Shown one piece after another: positions 1 through 12,900 of a stretch of 64,000 bases of DNA; the stretch's first letter is position 1; the number at the start of each line of letters is the position of its first letter. Under the pieces are notes generated by a model that was not told the DNA's origin, searched no databases, and worked only from the letters and a program-made list of their open reading frames with translations. Made by a program: the position numbers and the translations under genes. The stretch comes from Halichondria panicea (Eukaryota > Porifera > Demospongiae > Suberitida > Halichondriidae). Location: contig NC_087387.1 in the NCBI RefSeq assembly GCF_963675165.1, positions 309,001 through 373,000 on the forward strand, written 5' to 3'.

Positions 1-147
1 TAAACATGTCCAATGGTATCAACTTACACGGCAGATTCTCACAACTTGACTGTGTATAACCTGTGCAAGAGAAATACATATCATCATTACATCATCCCAA
101 TCATTGTGGACCAGTACATAAACGCAATAGTCCTTATATACACCATA

Positions 148-421
148 TTGACAGTTACATGTACAACGTTGAAAATGGTCTACACTGACAATAGCTATAC
201 TAACAATAACTTAATTAGGAATGAAAAGCTTTGTACCTGTATTGTGCTAATGTATTAACTACAGGGACCTCACCCAGGAGACTGCATGCATATATACTTG
301 ACAGTTACAAGGCTACATGTACTTATACTGATAGCTATATACAACAACATAATTAGGAATGAAAAGCTGTTTTGTACACGTATTGTATGTGTATTTAACT
401 ACAGGGACCTCCCCCAGGGGA
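148..421. repeat. Diverged tandem duplication (~150-bp unit)
   Basis: Two similar stretches lie side by side. Both run from a 'gacagttaca' segment through 'aattaggaatgaaaagct' to 'ctacagggacctc'. They differ by small indels. No coding function is seen. The rest of bases 1-429 holds nothing recognisable, although the sema-like gene to the right may continue through here and off the window. Confidence 0.6.
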
Positions 422-429
422 CAGACTAA

Positions 430-3400
430 CTACTCTACCTCAGTGCCACTGGCTGTAGCAGCCGTGTTCTCTCTAATGAACACAAAGTAGAAGTGGTAGT
501 CTTCAGGGCGGGGGGTCCCACCGGACACACTGAGTGCCTCCACTGTGGGGGGTATGTAGTCCGCACGATAGTAGTCCACAAACGTCACAGGTGCTGCGCG
601 CGCGTGGGTGTGTGTGTGTGTGTGTGTGGGAGGGGGTTGATCATTGCTTCTATACGAACATCAGTGTAATTACATAGGATAATTTGTTATGCAAACTAAC
701 TGAGGTCAGGTGATGCATGTACTTACATTTGAGCCATGACTCGTCTATTCTGGTGGTGATGTCAGTGACCACGCTCAAAGATCCGTTACTGGGAGATTGG
801 ACATTATAGAAGGCCATCTGATAGTCACGCCCCACTCCACGATTACCTTGGTAGAAACCAACACCAAAATACGTCGTAGTGTCTGCAGAGGGTAGGGGTC
901 AGGGGTTAGGGGTCAGAGGTCAGTTGAGGGGTCGATAATATACATACTGTGCATTTAAGTACACACCATAATATCGCATGTAATAAATTGATATAATTAT
1001 AATTATTAAACTAACTACAAGATCAAAAGGCAATCATCATAGGAAACTTACCATTTCGAATGAACTCTCCAAACCCTTCAAACTCAGGATAGTAACTAAC
1101 AATGGCGTTGGCAGCGTTCACCGGACCCTGTACAGCTGTGAGCATGTTGCTGGATACCTGTACACAGGAGGTATCAATTAAACTGGGAAGTGTACTTAAT
1201 GGTATGGGGACTCTTTCAGCTGCCATAGCTTGAATTCCGTGTAACCAATTTATGATTTTCTGAACGCTTAGAAAGAGACCTTTCAAATGGTACCATCAAA
1301 GTTCATATTTGAGGGAAAAAAGTATTTGCCAATTTAACGATACCATGGATTATAGCCCATGGTCCAAGGCCGAAATATGACAAATTAGGGCCTCAACCAA
1401 ATTTTGGATTGAAACACATCATTTGAAAGGTCTCTTTCTAAGCTTTCAGAAAATCACAAATATTTTGAAATTGGATCATCAAAACTAAAGTTATGGCTAC
1501 TGAAAGACAATCAACTACGATTGTACACAAACACCAGCTCTAATTACTAGACCAAATTACTGTACCATAAAAACACTCCATGGTCAATTGAACTTTATGA
1601 ACCCACCCATACTGTCAGCCATGTTATACTCACGTCAATAGTCATGCACTGCGGTGGTGAGATACTGGCCTCCGTCCCACACACGAGTACAAGGTTCGTT
1701 TCCATGGGAATTGCCTTGTACAATCTAATGTGGTTCTGACATGTGCGTGTCTACACGACACAGAGAGAGAGAGAGAGCAATGGATAATAAACACACACGT
1801 GCTGTTTGTTTGTTTGTTAAGTAACAAGCCACAGAAGGAAACAGCTGGCCAGGGTACATGTAGCCTGGTAAAGAGGGCATATGCATTGCCAGGTATACAG
1901 CTGTTAGACTTAATAAATTGATCAAAGCATTAAAATTTGGTATTATTAATAAAAGTTCGCTAATGAGCTATTGATATGCATGATGCCATAAAATACTTGA
2001 ACTTCTTGAGTACATGACCTGCTTGTCACCCACCCCTACAGTTGACCTTTGACCTCTTACCCGGTCAGCGCTGTTGACCATGAAGCATTGCTCTGTGTTC
2101 GCGTGTGTAGCATTCCACACCAACTCATCCAGACAGACCAGATTATTGCTCAGCAAGTAGAGCTTGTCCCTGTACAGTGAAGAATCGATACATTATACAA
2201 CTCACTCCCCATATTGTACCATCTCTCAAACCATATACAAGTATACAGTTGTTACAATAACCAGTGAGAGAGCGCTAAAGATACTCATGCTATGAAACAG
2301 CAGGGCATTATAAAAATCAATTTAAAGTACTGTTTGGTGTGATTGTGCTCAGCAGTTGTTTATAGCAGACTCTAATCCAACTAGTAGCTAGACACAACAC
2401 CACAATCACACCATGACTGTGTACACCAATACATTACTAATACATGCAGCCATTTATAAGCGCAGAAGTTGTGAGTTAATTGTAAGAGCCTAGAAAAGAG
2501 AGGTAGCTATTGCACATGATATGATATATACTTACGCTGCTCCAATGAGGATATTTCCAGCGCTAGCCTCGAAGTTGAGCTCACTGATAAAGTAGCTAAC
2601 ATCTGAAGGGAGTGTACAGGGAGAAGAGGGGCTGGCAGTGACGCTGAAATCAGGGAACACTACGCCATTAGCATCTGAGGAGGGGAGGAAGTGAAAACGT
2701 GACATGGCGTACCCTGTTTATAAGCTCTCCATTTCGGGGCTAAAAAATCCTGTTTATGGGTGTACTATTCGTATTTACATATGTACTACTGTAGTTGGAT
2801 TGTGTTGTGCGTTCCAGAATGGATACTGTATTCAGAAGCACGAACAAACACAATGAATGTGTTCAGTTACTTTGTAACCAGGAATGCATAAAACAGCCAC
2901 TCAAACATTTCCCGATACTGCCACAAGAATAACAATTCTTGGGAGTAAACACAACAAAAACCAAGTACAATATAATTATCACACGCACACACCCACACCT
3001 ACGCAGGTTTGTACCAGTACACAATCTACCCTCATACTATACAATATATACTCCCTTATATACATCAATGAGGGACTCAAGTTACAAGGGAACTAGTTGA
3101 ACAATACAGATCTTAGAGCATGCTTGAGAGATAATGTTTTGATAATAAAGTACCCCCCCCCCCCCCACACACACACACACACACAATGAGAGTTACACCA
3201 CACACACACAGTGAGAGTTACACCACATTATACGAGTGTGATTGATTGTTGTGGTGCTAGGTATACGGACCTATGACCTATGACCTTACGTTACACACGC
3301 AGACACTTGTATTTCATGCACCTATATAATACTTCTGTATGCACTTGTATGGGCCTAGCTCACAGCTTCAGCTACGTAACTAGAGTATACAAGTCCAAGC

Positions 3401-6400
3401 TAGTTCTTTGTGATAATTTCTACAAAAAATTGAACAGACACGCCTATCTTTACTCGGTGCATAGACTAGAGGCTGTGTCATGTGCACACACTATTAACAA
3501 CACATGAATCCCCTTCACCCCATTCATGCTTAAATATATTCATTAGTTCAGCTTGAGGGGTGATGGCCGCTGATGGGGGCACTAAACCACAGTACAACAG
3601 TATTCAAATATTAACCAAGGTGTGAGTCTCATAGCCTCAAGCCAAATAGCCAGACAAATTTACCATGTTAATTATATGACCTGTACCCACCAGTACAACA
3701 AGCAACAATGTTGTCTATAATGAAGCCTCCCTCCAACAAGACATGTTAACATGTATGATACAGCCTCCCTCCAACAAGACATGTTAACATGGGGCATGTA
3801 CAACACTAGTTCAAGTACACCCCCCTGGAGTATAGCACTGTAACTTAATACCCCATACACTGCGGAGTGTTGATTACACTATGTACTAGGAATGGTTGGT
3901 ACGAAATGTGAAACCATGATGTGATTTATTCATGATGGAACAGTTACAGTATTGCATCACAGTCACATCACTGACACCATGTTTGGAAGGTTAGAGGCTA
4001 CTGATGAATGGCTCGTGTGAAATGTCTTAAAGAAAGCTTCTTAAAAGTTGTTCAGAGTAGAAACAAAAGCTTTGTGCTTAAGTACATGTCATTGCTCTCT
4101 GCCGGGTGAGTATAATACAATACAGGCAGGAGTGCTCCTGGTACAAGGATAAGAAGTTAGAGCCCTAGATCACCAAAACTGGCTCATCCACAGAGCTAAC
4201 CAGAGAGCTTATAACAATATTCTATTATTAACTAAATGCTACACATCCCATGGTAACAATGTACCCACAATGCAAGTTACTCTAATAAAATTAATGTTAT
4301 TTCATTAGTGTACAAGTCCACAAATGATTAGCAGAGCCTATAATTATATTTGCAGCTTTCAGAGAGTAGCAGTACAACTAACTCCATGGGACACTTTGGC
4401 CACTAAAGGATGTAGAACAAGCCAGGTGGTCAGTCTCTCTCCCTACAGCTGGCCAGGCCAAGCTCAGAGCTTTCATAACACACAAGCCTTATTGACAATC
4501 ACTGGATTAGGGCAGGTGTGAGTATTTGATACGAAAATGGGAGCAGTTTGTTAATTGAGGGCAGGGATGGTTTGGCAAGAGTGCTCTGGCTAATGTGGGG
4601 GACTATTGTGTTAGCTAGGGGAGGGGAGCCAGGCCTTGCTCATAAATGAAGGGAGTGTCATTAGGAACTAGCCACTTCTTTGTTAACAAGTCACCCTACA
4701 CATTGATTGAGTTTCCAGTTGCTAAGTTTTTAATTGGGATTAGAAAGCAGTTAGTATCTATAGTGGGACTAGTATACACACATTCTCTATACAGGCCTTA
4801 GCAACCTTAGCAACCCCCACCACCTGGGCATACAGAGCAGCAGGCCTATCACTCCCCCACCCACAGAGGGCATGACTATTATTCATTATGACCTGTCTTT
4901 CATGACTGCACACACCATTTGTCAACACCCTATAGAGAAAGGTTTGTGTAGCTAATGACCCAGTGAATGGGTGCAGTAACCAACACCTCATTAGGGCATT
5001 CAGGCTCACAGGGAAATATGACAATCAATCTCAAGTGTGTAACAGAATGCCAAGTATAGGGTATACATAAACAATCAGTTAATTTTCCATTAAGGCAAGG
5101 GGAGAGAAACTAACAATGGGTTTTTGTACAGTGGAACAGTATTTTTCATTGCTAACTAAAGCTAGCAATATCACATCATTTATATCCCAATCTATAGTTA
5201 CTGGAACTACAGCTCATAGTTCCTACTACACAGCTTAGGTGTCATATCAAAACAAATTGTTCTAGGAACAAGTATCTTTGAAATTTCATAAGTTGCATGG
5301 TGTTACTAAGAGGAGGTAATACTAGTACATGTAGGTCTTGTGCTTGGTGCAGCAGAGTTCACGCAGAGCTACTAGGGGTCAACTGGAATGCTGGAATCAA
5401 AACACACTTCAACAACAGAAGCTTCTTTCCTCTGTCCCAAAACAGTATTCCATGTACATGTACATGTACAGTAAAGCCACAAACTGGTACCTTAATCATA
5501 TTATTATAGGCAATAAAACTGCACCTGTGGAGATGCAAACCTTGGAAAATGCCACAGGCCTATTTTAACAAGTTAATTTAATTTAATTTGCCCCACCAGC
5601 AGTTATTGACTTACTGCCACATGAGATTTTTATGCAGAAATCAAATCTCTCACTCACAGGTAGTAATCAAGGCTCAAGTACATTGTGTACTAGACTGTAT
5701 TAGAGTAACATGCACTCTCAGTACATGTATACTTGAGCCTTGTATCATAGCTGACAACAACAGTTTCCAAGTGGCTAGCTGCTAAACACAAACAATTCTC
5801 GGAAAGCGATACAATTCAAGCGGACGAAGAACAACAGCTACCTACCGTACACCCCCTACCGTACACACAATTACACGCACATTTCTATTGTCGTTAGCAC
5901 AACAAGTTTACCCAGTTCTGAACAGGTTACAAGTAGGAAATGTCGAGGATGGGATAGGTATGCATGCAATACAGTATTATATATAATAGCCGTGAGGAAG
6001 GGAAAAATCATACAGATCAGAAATCACTGACCTGAGCAAGTACACTATCAAAGAGCTACCAAATGCTGTGTCTACAAGAGTACTCATGAAGATAATTCTA
6101 ATTCTAATAAGTTGACAGACCATACACGGGCTGCTCTCTAAAGAAGCTGCATAAGTGTTTGTTTAGCAGTGACCCACACAGCCTTCGCTGTATACCACAA
6201 AGGGGTTTAAAGAAGCCACATATGATGAGCATCAAAAGAGTCAGAGTCAATAACGAGTATGCCTAGATCTTGTACTAGTAGTAATATTAAGCTTATAAAG
6301 CAAACCTTGTAGTAGGAATAGCAGCTAGTGCTTGGTTGATGGTTAGAAGGGAGGGTACCAGGAAGACTAGGTTGAAATAGAAAACAGGAACACATATTAT

Positions 6401-7909
6401 TACCTACTCGGAAGGTGTAGTGAGATATTACAGACACTCTGGGAATGTAGACACAGACACTGTGATGAGTACAATGTGTAGGTACACAGGTCATCCCTAG
6501 CTACTGTTACACACTGCATGCCCTCTGAGTAATTAAGTGGCCATAGATACTCTCATGCAATACACAGTATAATCATGAGTAAACAATCCAATGTATACTC
6601 AACTAACTGTAACTGTGTGTGCATTTAATTAGTGACTGAGGGTACATGTACAAGCAATTAGAAGCTCTTAAATTGTGATTTAATATACACTAATGCTGAA
6701 TACACAGCACTGACCTACACAGTGTGTAACTGAAGTCATCACCAAGAGAGGAAGGATAGAAGCCAGTGATTAGAGAGGGCCTATAAGGTATAGACTAAAC
6801 CCTCATAGTTCAATCTCCATGGCAGGATGGAGAGGTGTCAATCTACTGTAACAGCATTGCCTATAGGAAAGTCTAAGGAGCCATAGAAACGAACAATTAA
6901 GACTGCATTATTATAGTTTACACCGACATAGTGAAAGTTCCTTTTAAATTAGCTGCAGTTTGGCACCTGACAAATAAGCCTGAGGTAACAAAGAGGCAAC
7001 TAGTTCAATATGGCCTGGTACATCGTGAGACTATTGATGAGTGACTATGGAAACAAGGCTGACTATTAAAAATCACAACAGTTTGGAATAGCATCCCAAC
7101 AGCTGTAAAGGTATAAGGCTTCTGTCATTAAATTAAACCAAACCATGCACAACTCAATTAAAACCATAATTATATTAAAATAACACAAGGGCCTTGAGAA
7201 TGAGAGCACTAATATTGGACCACTAATATTGGACTTACATGTGCCAGGGTGTTTATGGTTGAGCTAACTGTATATTAATATAATAAATGGACAGGACAAA
7301 ACAAATAAATAAACAATTTCACACAATCTAAACAGGCAATGACCACATGTATTGATAGCATGCGATATTCACTGCTGGAGAATAGGACACTATAAATACA
7401 TGCAATTCAGAATAGGGGAGGTCACTGACCAACACAAACCTGCACCAAGGTAACCCATGCACTATAAAGCTTTGTACAGCTTTTTAGTTTCAAATTTGAA
7501 TTGCTCGTTAAAGAATCATTAGATCTGCAAAACATTCCTGTTAATGAAGAACCTTGTGGTAAAATTTACACTAGGATTACAACAGCTTTCCGATAGTTCC
7601 ACAGAATGTTGCAAAGTATTTTGCACCTTCTCTAGCTCTAGCTAGTTAATGTGACACACTTGATATTTAATTAACTACAGAGATATCTATATAAAATATA
7701 ATTATTTGCAGTGTTTGCATTTATACAGTGCATGTTCTGCTTAGACTATTGCAGGAACTATTAACCTACACCTATTTTAATATGCACTCACCACTGTAGG
7801 CGATGTTTGTGGCATCTGTTCTAATGGCATCATATCCACAGTGGGTATTTCTCAAGTGTAGTAGAGCAATCAGGAGGCTTAAGAGCAGCCGGCAATGGCT
7901 CCAGTTCAT
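430..7909 (-). CDS. Sema-domain-like secreted or surface protein (N-terminal part)
   Basis: Seven exons join in phase: 7909-7792, 2674-2536, 2169-2061, 1714-1634, 1157-1052, 882-727 and 593-430. They give about 290 residues. The start encodes a typical signal peptide (MNWSHCRLLLSLLIALL). The region with NILIGAADKLYLLSNNL, followed by spaced cysteines and TNLVLVCGTEA, resembles the first half of a sema domain as found in plexins and semaphorins. A sema domain is about 500 residues, so this is only about half. The last exon reaches a TAG at 430-432, but a GT donor-like site (GAG|GTAGAG) just before it suggests the gene really continues to the left of the window. Intron 1 is 5.1 kb. The gene is divergent from the fucosyltransferase, with 434 bp between start codons. 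The family call is moderate; the exon structure is firmer. Confidence 0.55.
606..628. repeat. (GT)n microsatellite
   Basis: Simple GT repeat in the intron between the last two visible exons of the sema-like gene, immediately before its acceptor side. Confidence 0.8.
1205..1525. repeat. Dispersed repeat family R1, copy 1
   Basis: This intronic sequence shares long matches with 19780-20995 and 38917-39490. Shared parts are the 'catcatttgaaaggtctctt' segment, a 'ggaccatgggctat...ccatggtatcg' palindromic core and the 'caaattagcaaa' stretch. No ORF is present. It is probably a non-coding mobile repeat or fossil. Confidence 0.7.
3153..3184. repeat. Poly-C followed by (CA)n
   Basis: A run of about 14 C followed directly by a CA dinucleotide repeat, inside the large intron. 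Confidence 0.85.
3724..3791. repeat. 38-bp tandem duplication
   Basis: The 30-base block beginning agcctccctccaacaaga occurs twice, 38 bases apart. Each copy ends in the short palindrome catgttaacatg. Confidence 0.8.
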
Positions 7910-8342
7910 GGCTACCAGTGTATCCAGTTGGTGGGGGCTAGAAGACGAGGCTTAGAAGTGCGAGCAGAGCAGAGAGACTTGCACATGAACTTGTTTCAGT
8001 GTTGTTTGGCCCGAGATTATTGTCAACGCCCATTATTACTGGGGGAGGGACACACATTTAACCACGCTCGATCACTAGAGTAGGACGAACGTCACAGCCG
8101 CCGGTAGTAAGTTGGCCACACCCACTTTATAAGGTTTGGCAGCACTTGAAGATTATCCTTCTCTAGCTCTATAACAGATTGACTGCATATGTGATATGTG
8201 AGGGTAAGTATACATTAAGTCTCTTGTAGCCAATGATCATGTGCATTCAGTTGAGCTGTTAAGTTGACATGACCTTGTACACATACACATGCACACACTG
8301 CAGGTATCTCCCACCATATATAGTACGCAAGTCGAGTCCACC

Positions 8343-9608
8343 ATGCCACCTGTCACCAAAAGACCTGGGAATCTTCTGAAATGCCTCGGTTTTGCTATCA
8401 TTATTCAAGTCGCTGTCGGTCTCATACTCGTTGCAAGTGCACTACTGAAAACAGAAACGAATACAAACACGCCTATCAAGTTGTGGTCACGAGAAGTAAT
8501 CACGGAGAACTTAGAAAATCGAGTACCCATCATTCGAGTTCCCTCAATTAAGTCCGCAAAAGAACCTTCACTACCTTCCTCTAAAAAGCCGTCAAAAATG
8601 CCGCTACTTGACAAACCTTCCGAGAAGATATCTATTTCTGAAACCAGCCCAAAGAAAAAGAAAAACAAACCTGATTTAAGTGACAGTGAACCGATAAAAA
8701 TTTTGCAGTGGACCGGTGGAAGAGGAGAGGGACCAGTGAAGAAATGTGATGTACCATGTTTCCACACGTCTGATAGAAGTGCTTCTACGCTCAGTACTGT
8801 ATCCGCCATTGTATTTCATATTCCCTCGTTTGGCGGTAATCCAAGATCTGCGTTAAATGGAAAAGCTAGTCAAGCTCTCACTGTTGCTTTATCCATGGAG
8901 TCGGGCGAATACTATCGACGACAAAAGGACTTATCGGATTACGATCTAACGGTTACGTGCAGTTTTGACAGTGACCTTCCCGTGACGTACTACGGATGGG
9001 ATTACAATCTGTTACTGGACGTGAGTGACTGGCCTTGGGAGAGAAGAGAACCAGCCATCGTATTTGTGGCAAAGAATTGCCATTCGAGGAATCGCAGAGA
9101 AACGCTCGTCAAGATGCTTCAAAAGTACGTGCGTGTCGATTCAGTTTCCTCGTGTATGAATAATCATCAATGGCCGCCGGATATCCCTCGATCAAATAAA
9201 GATGCTCTACAAAAACGATACCTGATGTATTTAGCAGCCGAGAACTCGATTGAAAAAGACTATGTGACGGAGAAAGTATACGGTGGTCTGATCAACGGTG
9301 CTGTTCCCTTGTATCTCGGTTCTCCTACTATAGAAGAATTTGTACCCACTCATTCGGTCATCCCAGTGCCGGCAGATTTCACCGAAGAAGATGTTAAACG
9401 GATTGCCGACATTGCTAAAACGATTATCGCTAACAAGACAGTGTACGAGGAGTGGATTGAGTTTAAAAAGCATCCTTACGAGGAGAAATTCAAGAGGAAG
9501 TTTGCTGTTGCTAACACTCACATTTGGTGTAGATTGTGTCGGAAACTTTATGCCATGAAGAATGGACTAGGATGGGATAAAGAGCTACAAGAAATTATAT
9601 TCGACTAA
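8343..9608 (+). CDS. GT10 alpha-1,3-fucosyltransferase, type II membrane
   Basis: A 421-residue protein that would transfer fucose from GDP-fucose to GlcNAc-containing glycans in the Golgi. A short cytosolic tail (MPPVTKRPGNLLKCLGF) is followed by one hydrophobic anchor near residues 15-36. A Ser/Pro/Lys-rich stem runs to about residue 120, then a catalytic domain. The GT10 signature is clear around residues 300-330 (DYVTEKVYGGLINGAVPLYLGSP), preceded by VAKNCHSRNRRETL near 243. The start at 8343 has a good context (ccaccATG); an upstream in-frame ATG at 8289 lies in a probable 5' intron. That intron is suggested by gag|GTAAGT at about 8202 and ctgcag| at about 8303. The coding sequence is a single exon. 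It is divergent from the sema-like gene and convergent with INCENP. Confidence 0.9.
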   Translation: MPPVTKRPGNLLKCLGFAIIIQVAVGLILVASALLKTETNTNTPIKLWSREVITENLENRVPIIRVPSIKSAKEPSLPSSKKPSKMPLLDKPSEKISISETSPKKKKNKPDLSDSEPIKILQWTGGRGEGPVKKCDVPCFHTSDRSASTLSTVSAIVFHIPSFGGNPRSALNGKASQALTVALSMESGEYYRRQKDLSDYDLTVTCSFDSDLPVTYYGWDYNLLLDVSDWPWERREPAIVFVAKNCHSRNRRETLVKMLQKYVRVDSVSSCMNNHQWPPDIPRSNKDALQKRYLMYLAAENSIEKDYVTEKVYGGLINGAVPLYLGSPTIEEFVPTHSVIPVPADFTEEDVKRIADIAKTIIANKTVYEEWIEFKKHPYEEKFKRKFAVANTHIWCRLCRKLYAMKNGLGWDKELQEIIFD

Positions 9609-9988
9609 TTTATTGTTAGAAAAAATCAGATGTGTAATCCTTGACATTCACTGCATGCAATATTATACATGCAACAATTTTGTACATGTTAGTTTGCCTT
9701 TATTATTCTCGACCCAATCACTGTGTATGTGTAATAATTATGTGTTGTGTTATAAGTCCGATGACTCATTTCTCCCTTTATAATTATTTGTATAGCAAAC
9801 ACTGAAACTGCTTTTTCCCCTTATTATTGAAAGATATAATTGAGAATACAATTATCAACACTATGATACAAACGGTGCTCGTAATTACAATCCAGTCACG
9901 ACCATTGCACCGAGGACACAAAGCTAGCTACAGTACAGTACATAACTTCAGCACACAATACATGTAAAATAAAAATATGACAACACAG
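9609..9988. other. 3' intergenic region between convergent genes
   Basis: 380 bp shared by the 3' ends of the fucosyltransferase (+) and INCENP (-). It is AT-rich and presumably holds both 3' UTRs. No gene or distinct repeat is seen. Confidence 0.6.
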
Positions 9989-12900
9989 TTAAACAATTCG
10001 GTTCTTTTTTAGAATAGGTGAGTTCCAATGTGCTGAGCTGGTTCGCTGGTAGAAACGCTGTCTCTTTCTCCGAAATATCTTCCCCAGGTTGGGATCTCGG
10101 AGAAGCTGCTCTGGAGGGAATATTTTAGCGATGTCAACTCTGTTCCTGTTCATGTCATCTTCTTGACTCTGCATCATGGCATTCAGGGCATCGGGGTGTG
10201 CCCACATGGGGAGCTCCTGCAAGGGATAAGGATAGTAAAATACATGTACATTATTGTTATAAAGCTCATGCATGTAGATCTACTGTAAGCTGGGTAACTG
10301 TGAAATTAGAAATGCTATAATTAGGTAAGGTACGCCCAGTAAAAAGCTTAAATTTGAATTGAATATGTACAGTGTAGGTAAAGGGTCATCACACAAACAA
10401 ACCTTCTTAGGGTCCTCATCGTCATCAGTAGAATCAGAGGCACTCAGATTAGCAATGTCGTAGTTTTCGTAGCCATAGAGAGGGTCGTTCTCTGCAGGCG
10501 TCATCTCATAGGATATGGGCGGGGCCTTGACAAGAGCAGGGGTGCCTGGCTCCTTGGTGAACGTAGAGTTGAGACGAGAGTCGGCCGGGCTCAGAGCTGT
10601 GGGGGGTGGCATCTGGGTACTACTGTAGTAGGCCTGCAACAGTCTGTTGGTGAAGAGAAATACGGTCATTCTATTTCTACAGTATTTTATTTCCATTTTA
10701 CATGTAAATCCATTCTATAGATATTTTTTAGTATCACTACTCAAAAGCAGCACACAGTGTGTACAATAGGAAACCATGCAGCTAGCAGATGTGTTGTGTT
10801 GCTTTACTACATGTAGCTCACTTGTTTGTTTTCTCACTGCTGCTGCTGTTCCCAGACTTCTCACCAGACTTGATCACATGACTGATCTTGGGAGTCATCA
10901 CGACAGGCACTTTGGCTGCAGTCACTCCTAGCAACTTCTCAAACTGTTTCAAAATCTCCGAGTGCTTGCTCGGTGCATTCTCGGCAGTACGAGCCATCAG
11001 TGTTTCGGCCACCTGCTGTTTTTGTACCTCCTCCTCTCGTTTACGCTTGAGCTCCTCTTGTTGCTCCTCCACTCGCTTGAGATAGCGATCGCGATCTTGC
11101 TTCAATTTCTCACGTCTTTTGATTCTTTTCTCTTCCTCCTACACACACACACAACACACACACTCATTCAGACACTGGTACAAACAATCCAGACAATAAC
11201 ATTGCTTTTACAAAGATTGCACGGCCCAAGAATTACAGAATGCAAGTGGACAACCAAGCAGCCATGAGTGTCAAAGGTAGCAATGAAGCAAGACATGTAC
11301 CAGTACAGTACCTCCATTTCCTTCCTCTTGGTGGCCAGCTCAGTCACCATTCTTCTCTCGTCCTCGAGCTGTTGCAATCTCTTCTTCTGTTGTTCCTCCT
11401 CTTGTTTACGACGAGCCTCGGCAGCCATCATACGCTGGGAGGGTAGGAACAATAACACACAATGAAAGTAATTTAAATGTACACATAATTATGTGTGTGA
11501 ATATTGCGATCTTCAAACTTTGCCATTATCTCTAGTGTAGCTACATGTACGAATCCAATGTACGTATGCTTGGAGGTTAGACTAGACATTTTTGAGGGAG
11601 TTACAATACCTCTTTGAGTTTCTTGTTTTTCTCTTCAATCTCCTTTGCTTTTTTGATGGTGACTTTCTTACTCGGGTCCTGGCTCTGCTGGCCCTGTACA
11701 AGTAACATGTACATTTGACGTACAGTTTTGAACGGAACAAACAGCTGAGGCTAATATTACATGTACACTTGAGATAGCAGCCATGACACTGTGCAGTTCA
11801 CTATACCTAGCCAATAAGTTACTAGGGACTGCAACAACCAACTACCCTCACCACACTGTACCTTAATCTTCTGTTTCTTCTCCTCCTCCTTCTGACGTAG
11901 TGCTGCCTGTTTCTCGGCCACCCTCCGCACACGCTCCTCTCTCTTCTTTATCTTCTCTATCATCTCCTGCTGACGCCGAGTCTTCAGGTCCTCTTGTCGT
12001 TTCTTGCCTTCTTTGTTCTTACGATGGAGCTTGTCGGCCAACTGAGCTTTTTTCTCCTGCACATTCAACAATAAAGATATAATTATGTAGGGCTTGCAAG
12101 TTAGTGTGATAGTAACCACAGCTACGTTACAAATTACCATGACTAGAAGCCAATAATGTTGATCATAATTATACATTTGCATACTCAATACTTACTTCAA
12201 CGGTTTCCACCTTCACTGGTGATTTCTGGGGTATGAACGAGAGCAGCTGATTGGTCCCCGCCTTGTAGACCACACCCTCCATGGGCGTATGGTGAGACTC
12301 ACTTAAAAATGTATAAGACCGAGTTTGGTTCTGTCTGAGGTTCGATTCCGTTCCAGAGTTAGAGCCATCAGTTCCAGTTCCATCTATACAAACAGAAGCA
12401 TACATGTACATTGTACAAGCACACAATCATTGCACACATTACACACGTACTCACATTGCACACAAGTGGAGTGTGTATACATACAAAGCACTGCCATTTA
12501 ACTCTGTAAGCATGTGCTACAAACGCCTAGGTGTACTAATAGTGTGAGGTGACTGTACACACACAGAGAGTTGTGTACACACACGTACAGCTGTATAAAT
12601 GATGGTACAAGTCTCACCTTCACCTGAGTCTCCTCCAAGGGTCTCCTGAGAGCTCTCGCTATTCTCACTGGAGCAAGTCCTCTTCCTGCCACCTCCATTC
12701 CATTCTTCCCCGGCCGACTTCTCCATGTAGCCTGAACGCAGCATTCTCTTACCCAACAACAACCCATCAGCCTCCACATCCTCTTCACACACTTGACCAC
12801 CATTCTCCATCGGATCAGCTGGCTCAGCTACATCATCGACATTAGGTAGGGGAGCAGGTGTGTCTGGCAGGTTTCGAGCACTGGCGTACGTGTTGACTAG

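Larger units (their letters stand above)
2675..7791 (-). other. Large first intron of the sema-like gene
   Basis: This is 5.1 kb between the signal-peptide exon and exon 2. I see no exon of another gene in it. It holds a C-run plus (CA)n at 3153-3184 and a 38-bp tandem duplication at 3724-3791. The short open frames here lack domain similarity and splice context. Confidence 0.6.

Noticed and set aside
8405-8809. 134-codon minus-strand open frame
   Set aside because: Antisense shadow of the fucosyltransferase gene; its Phe-rich run is the complement of the Lys-rich stem.
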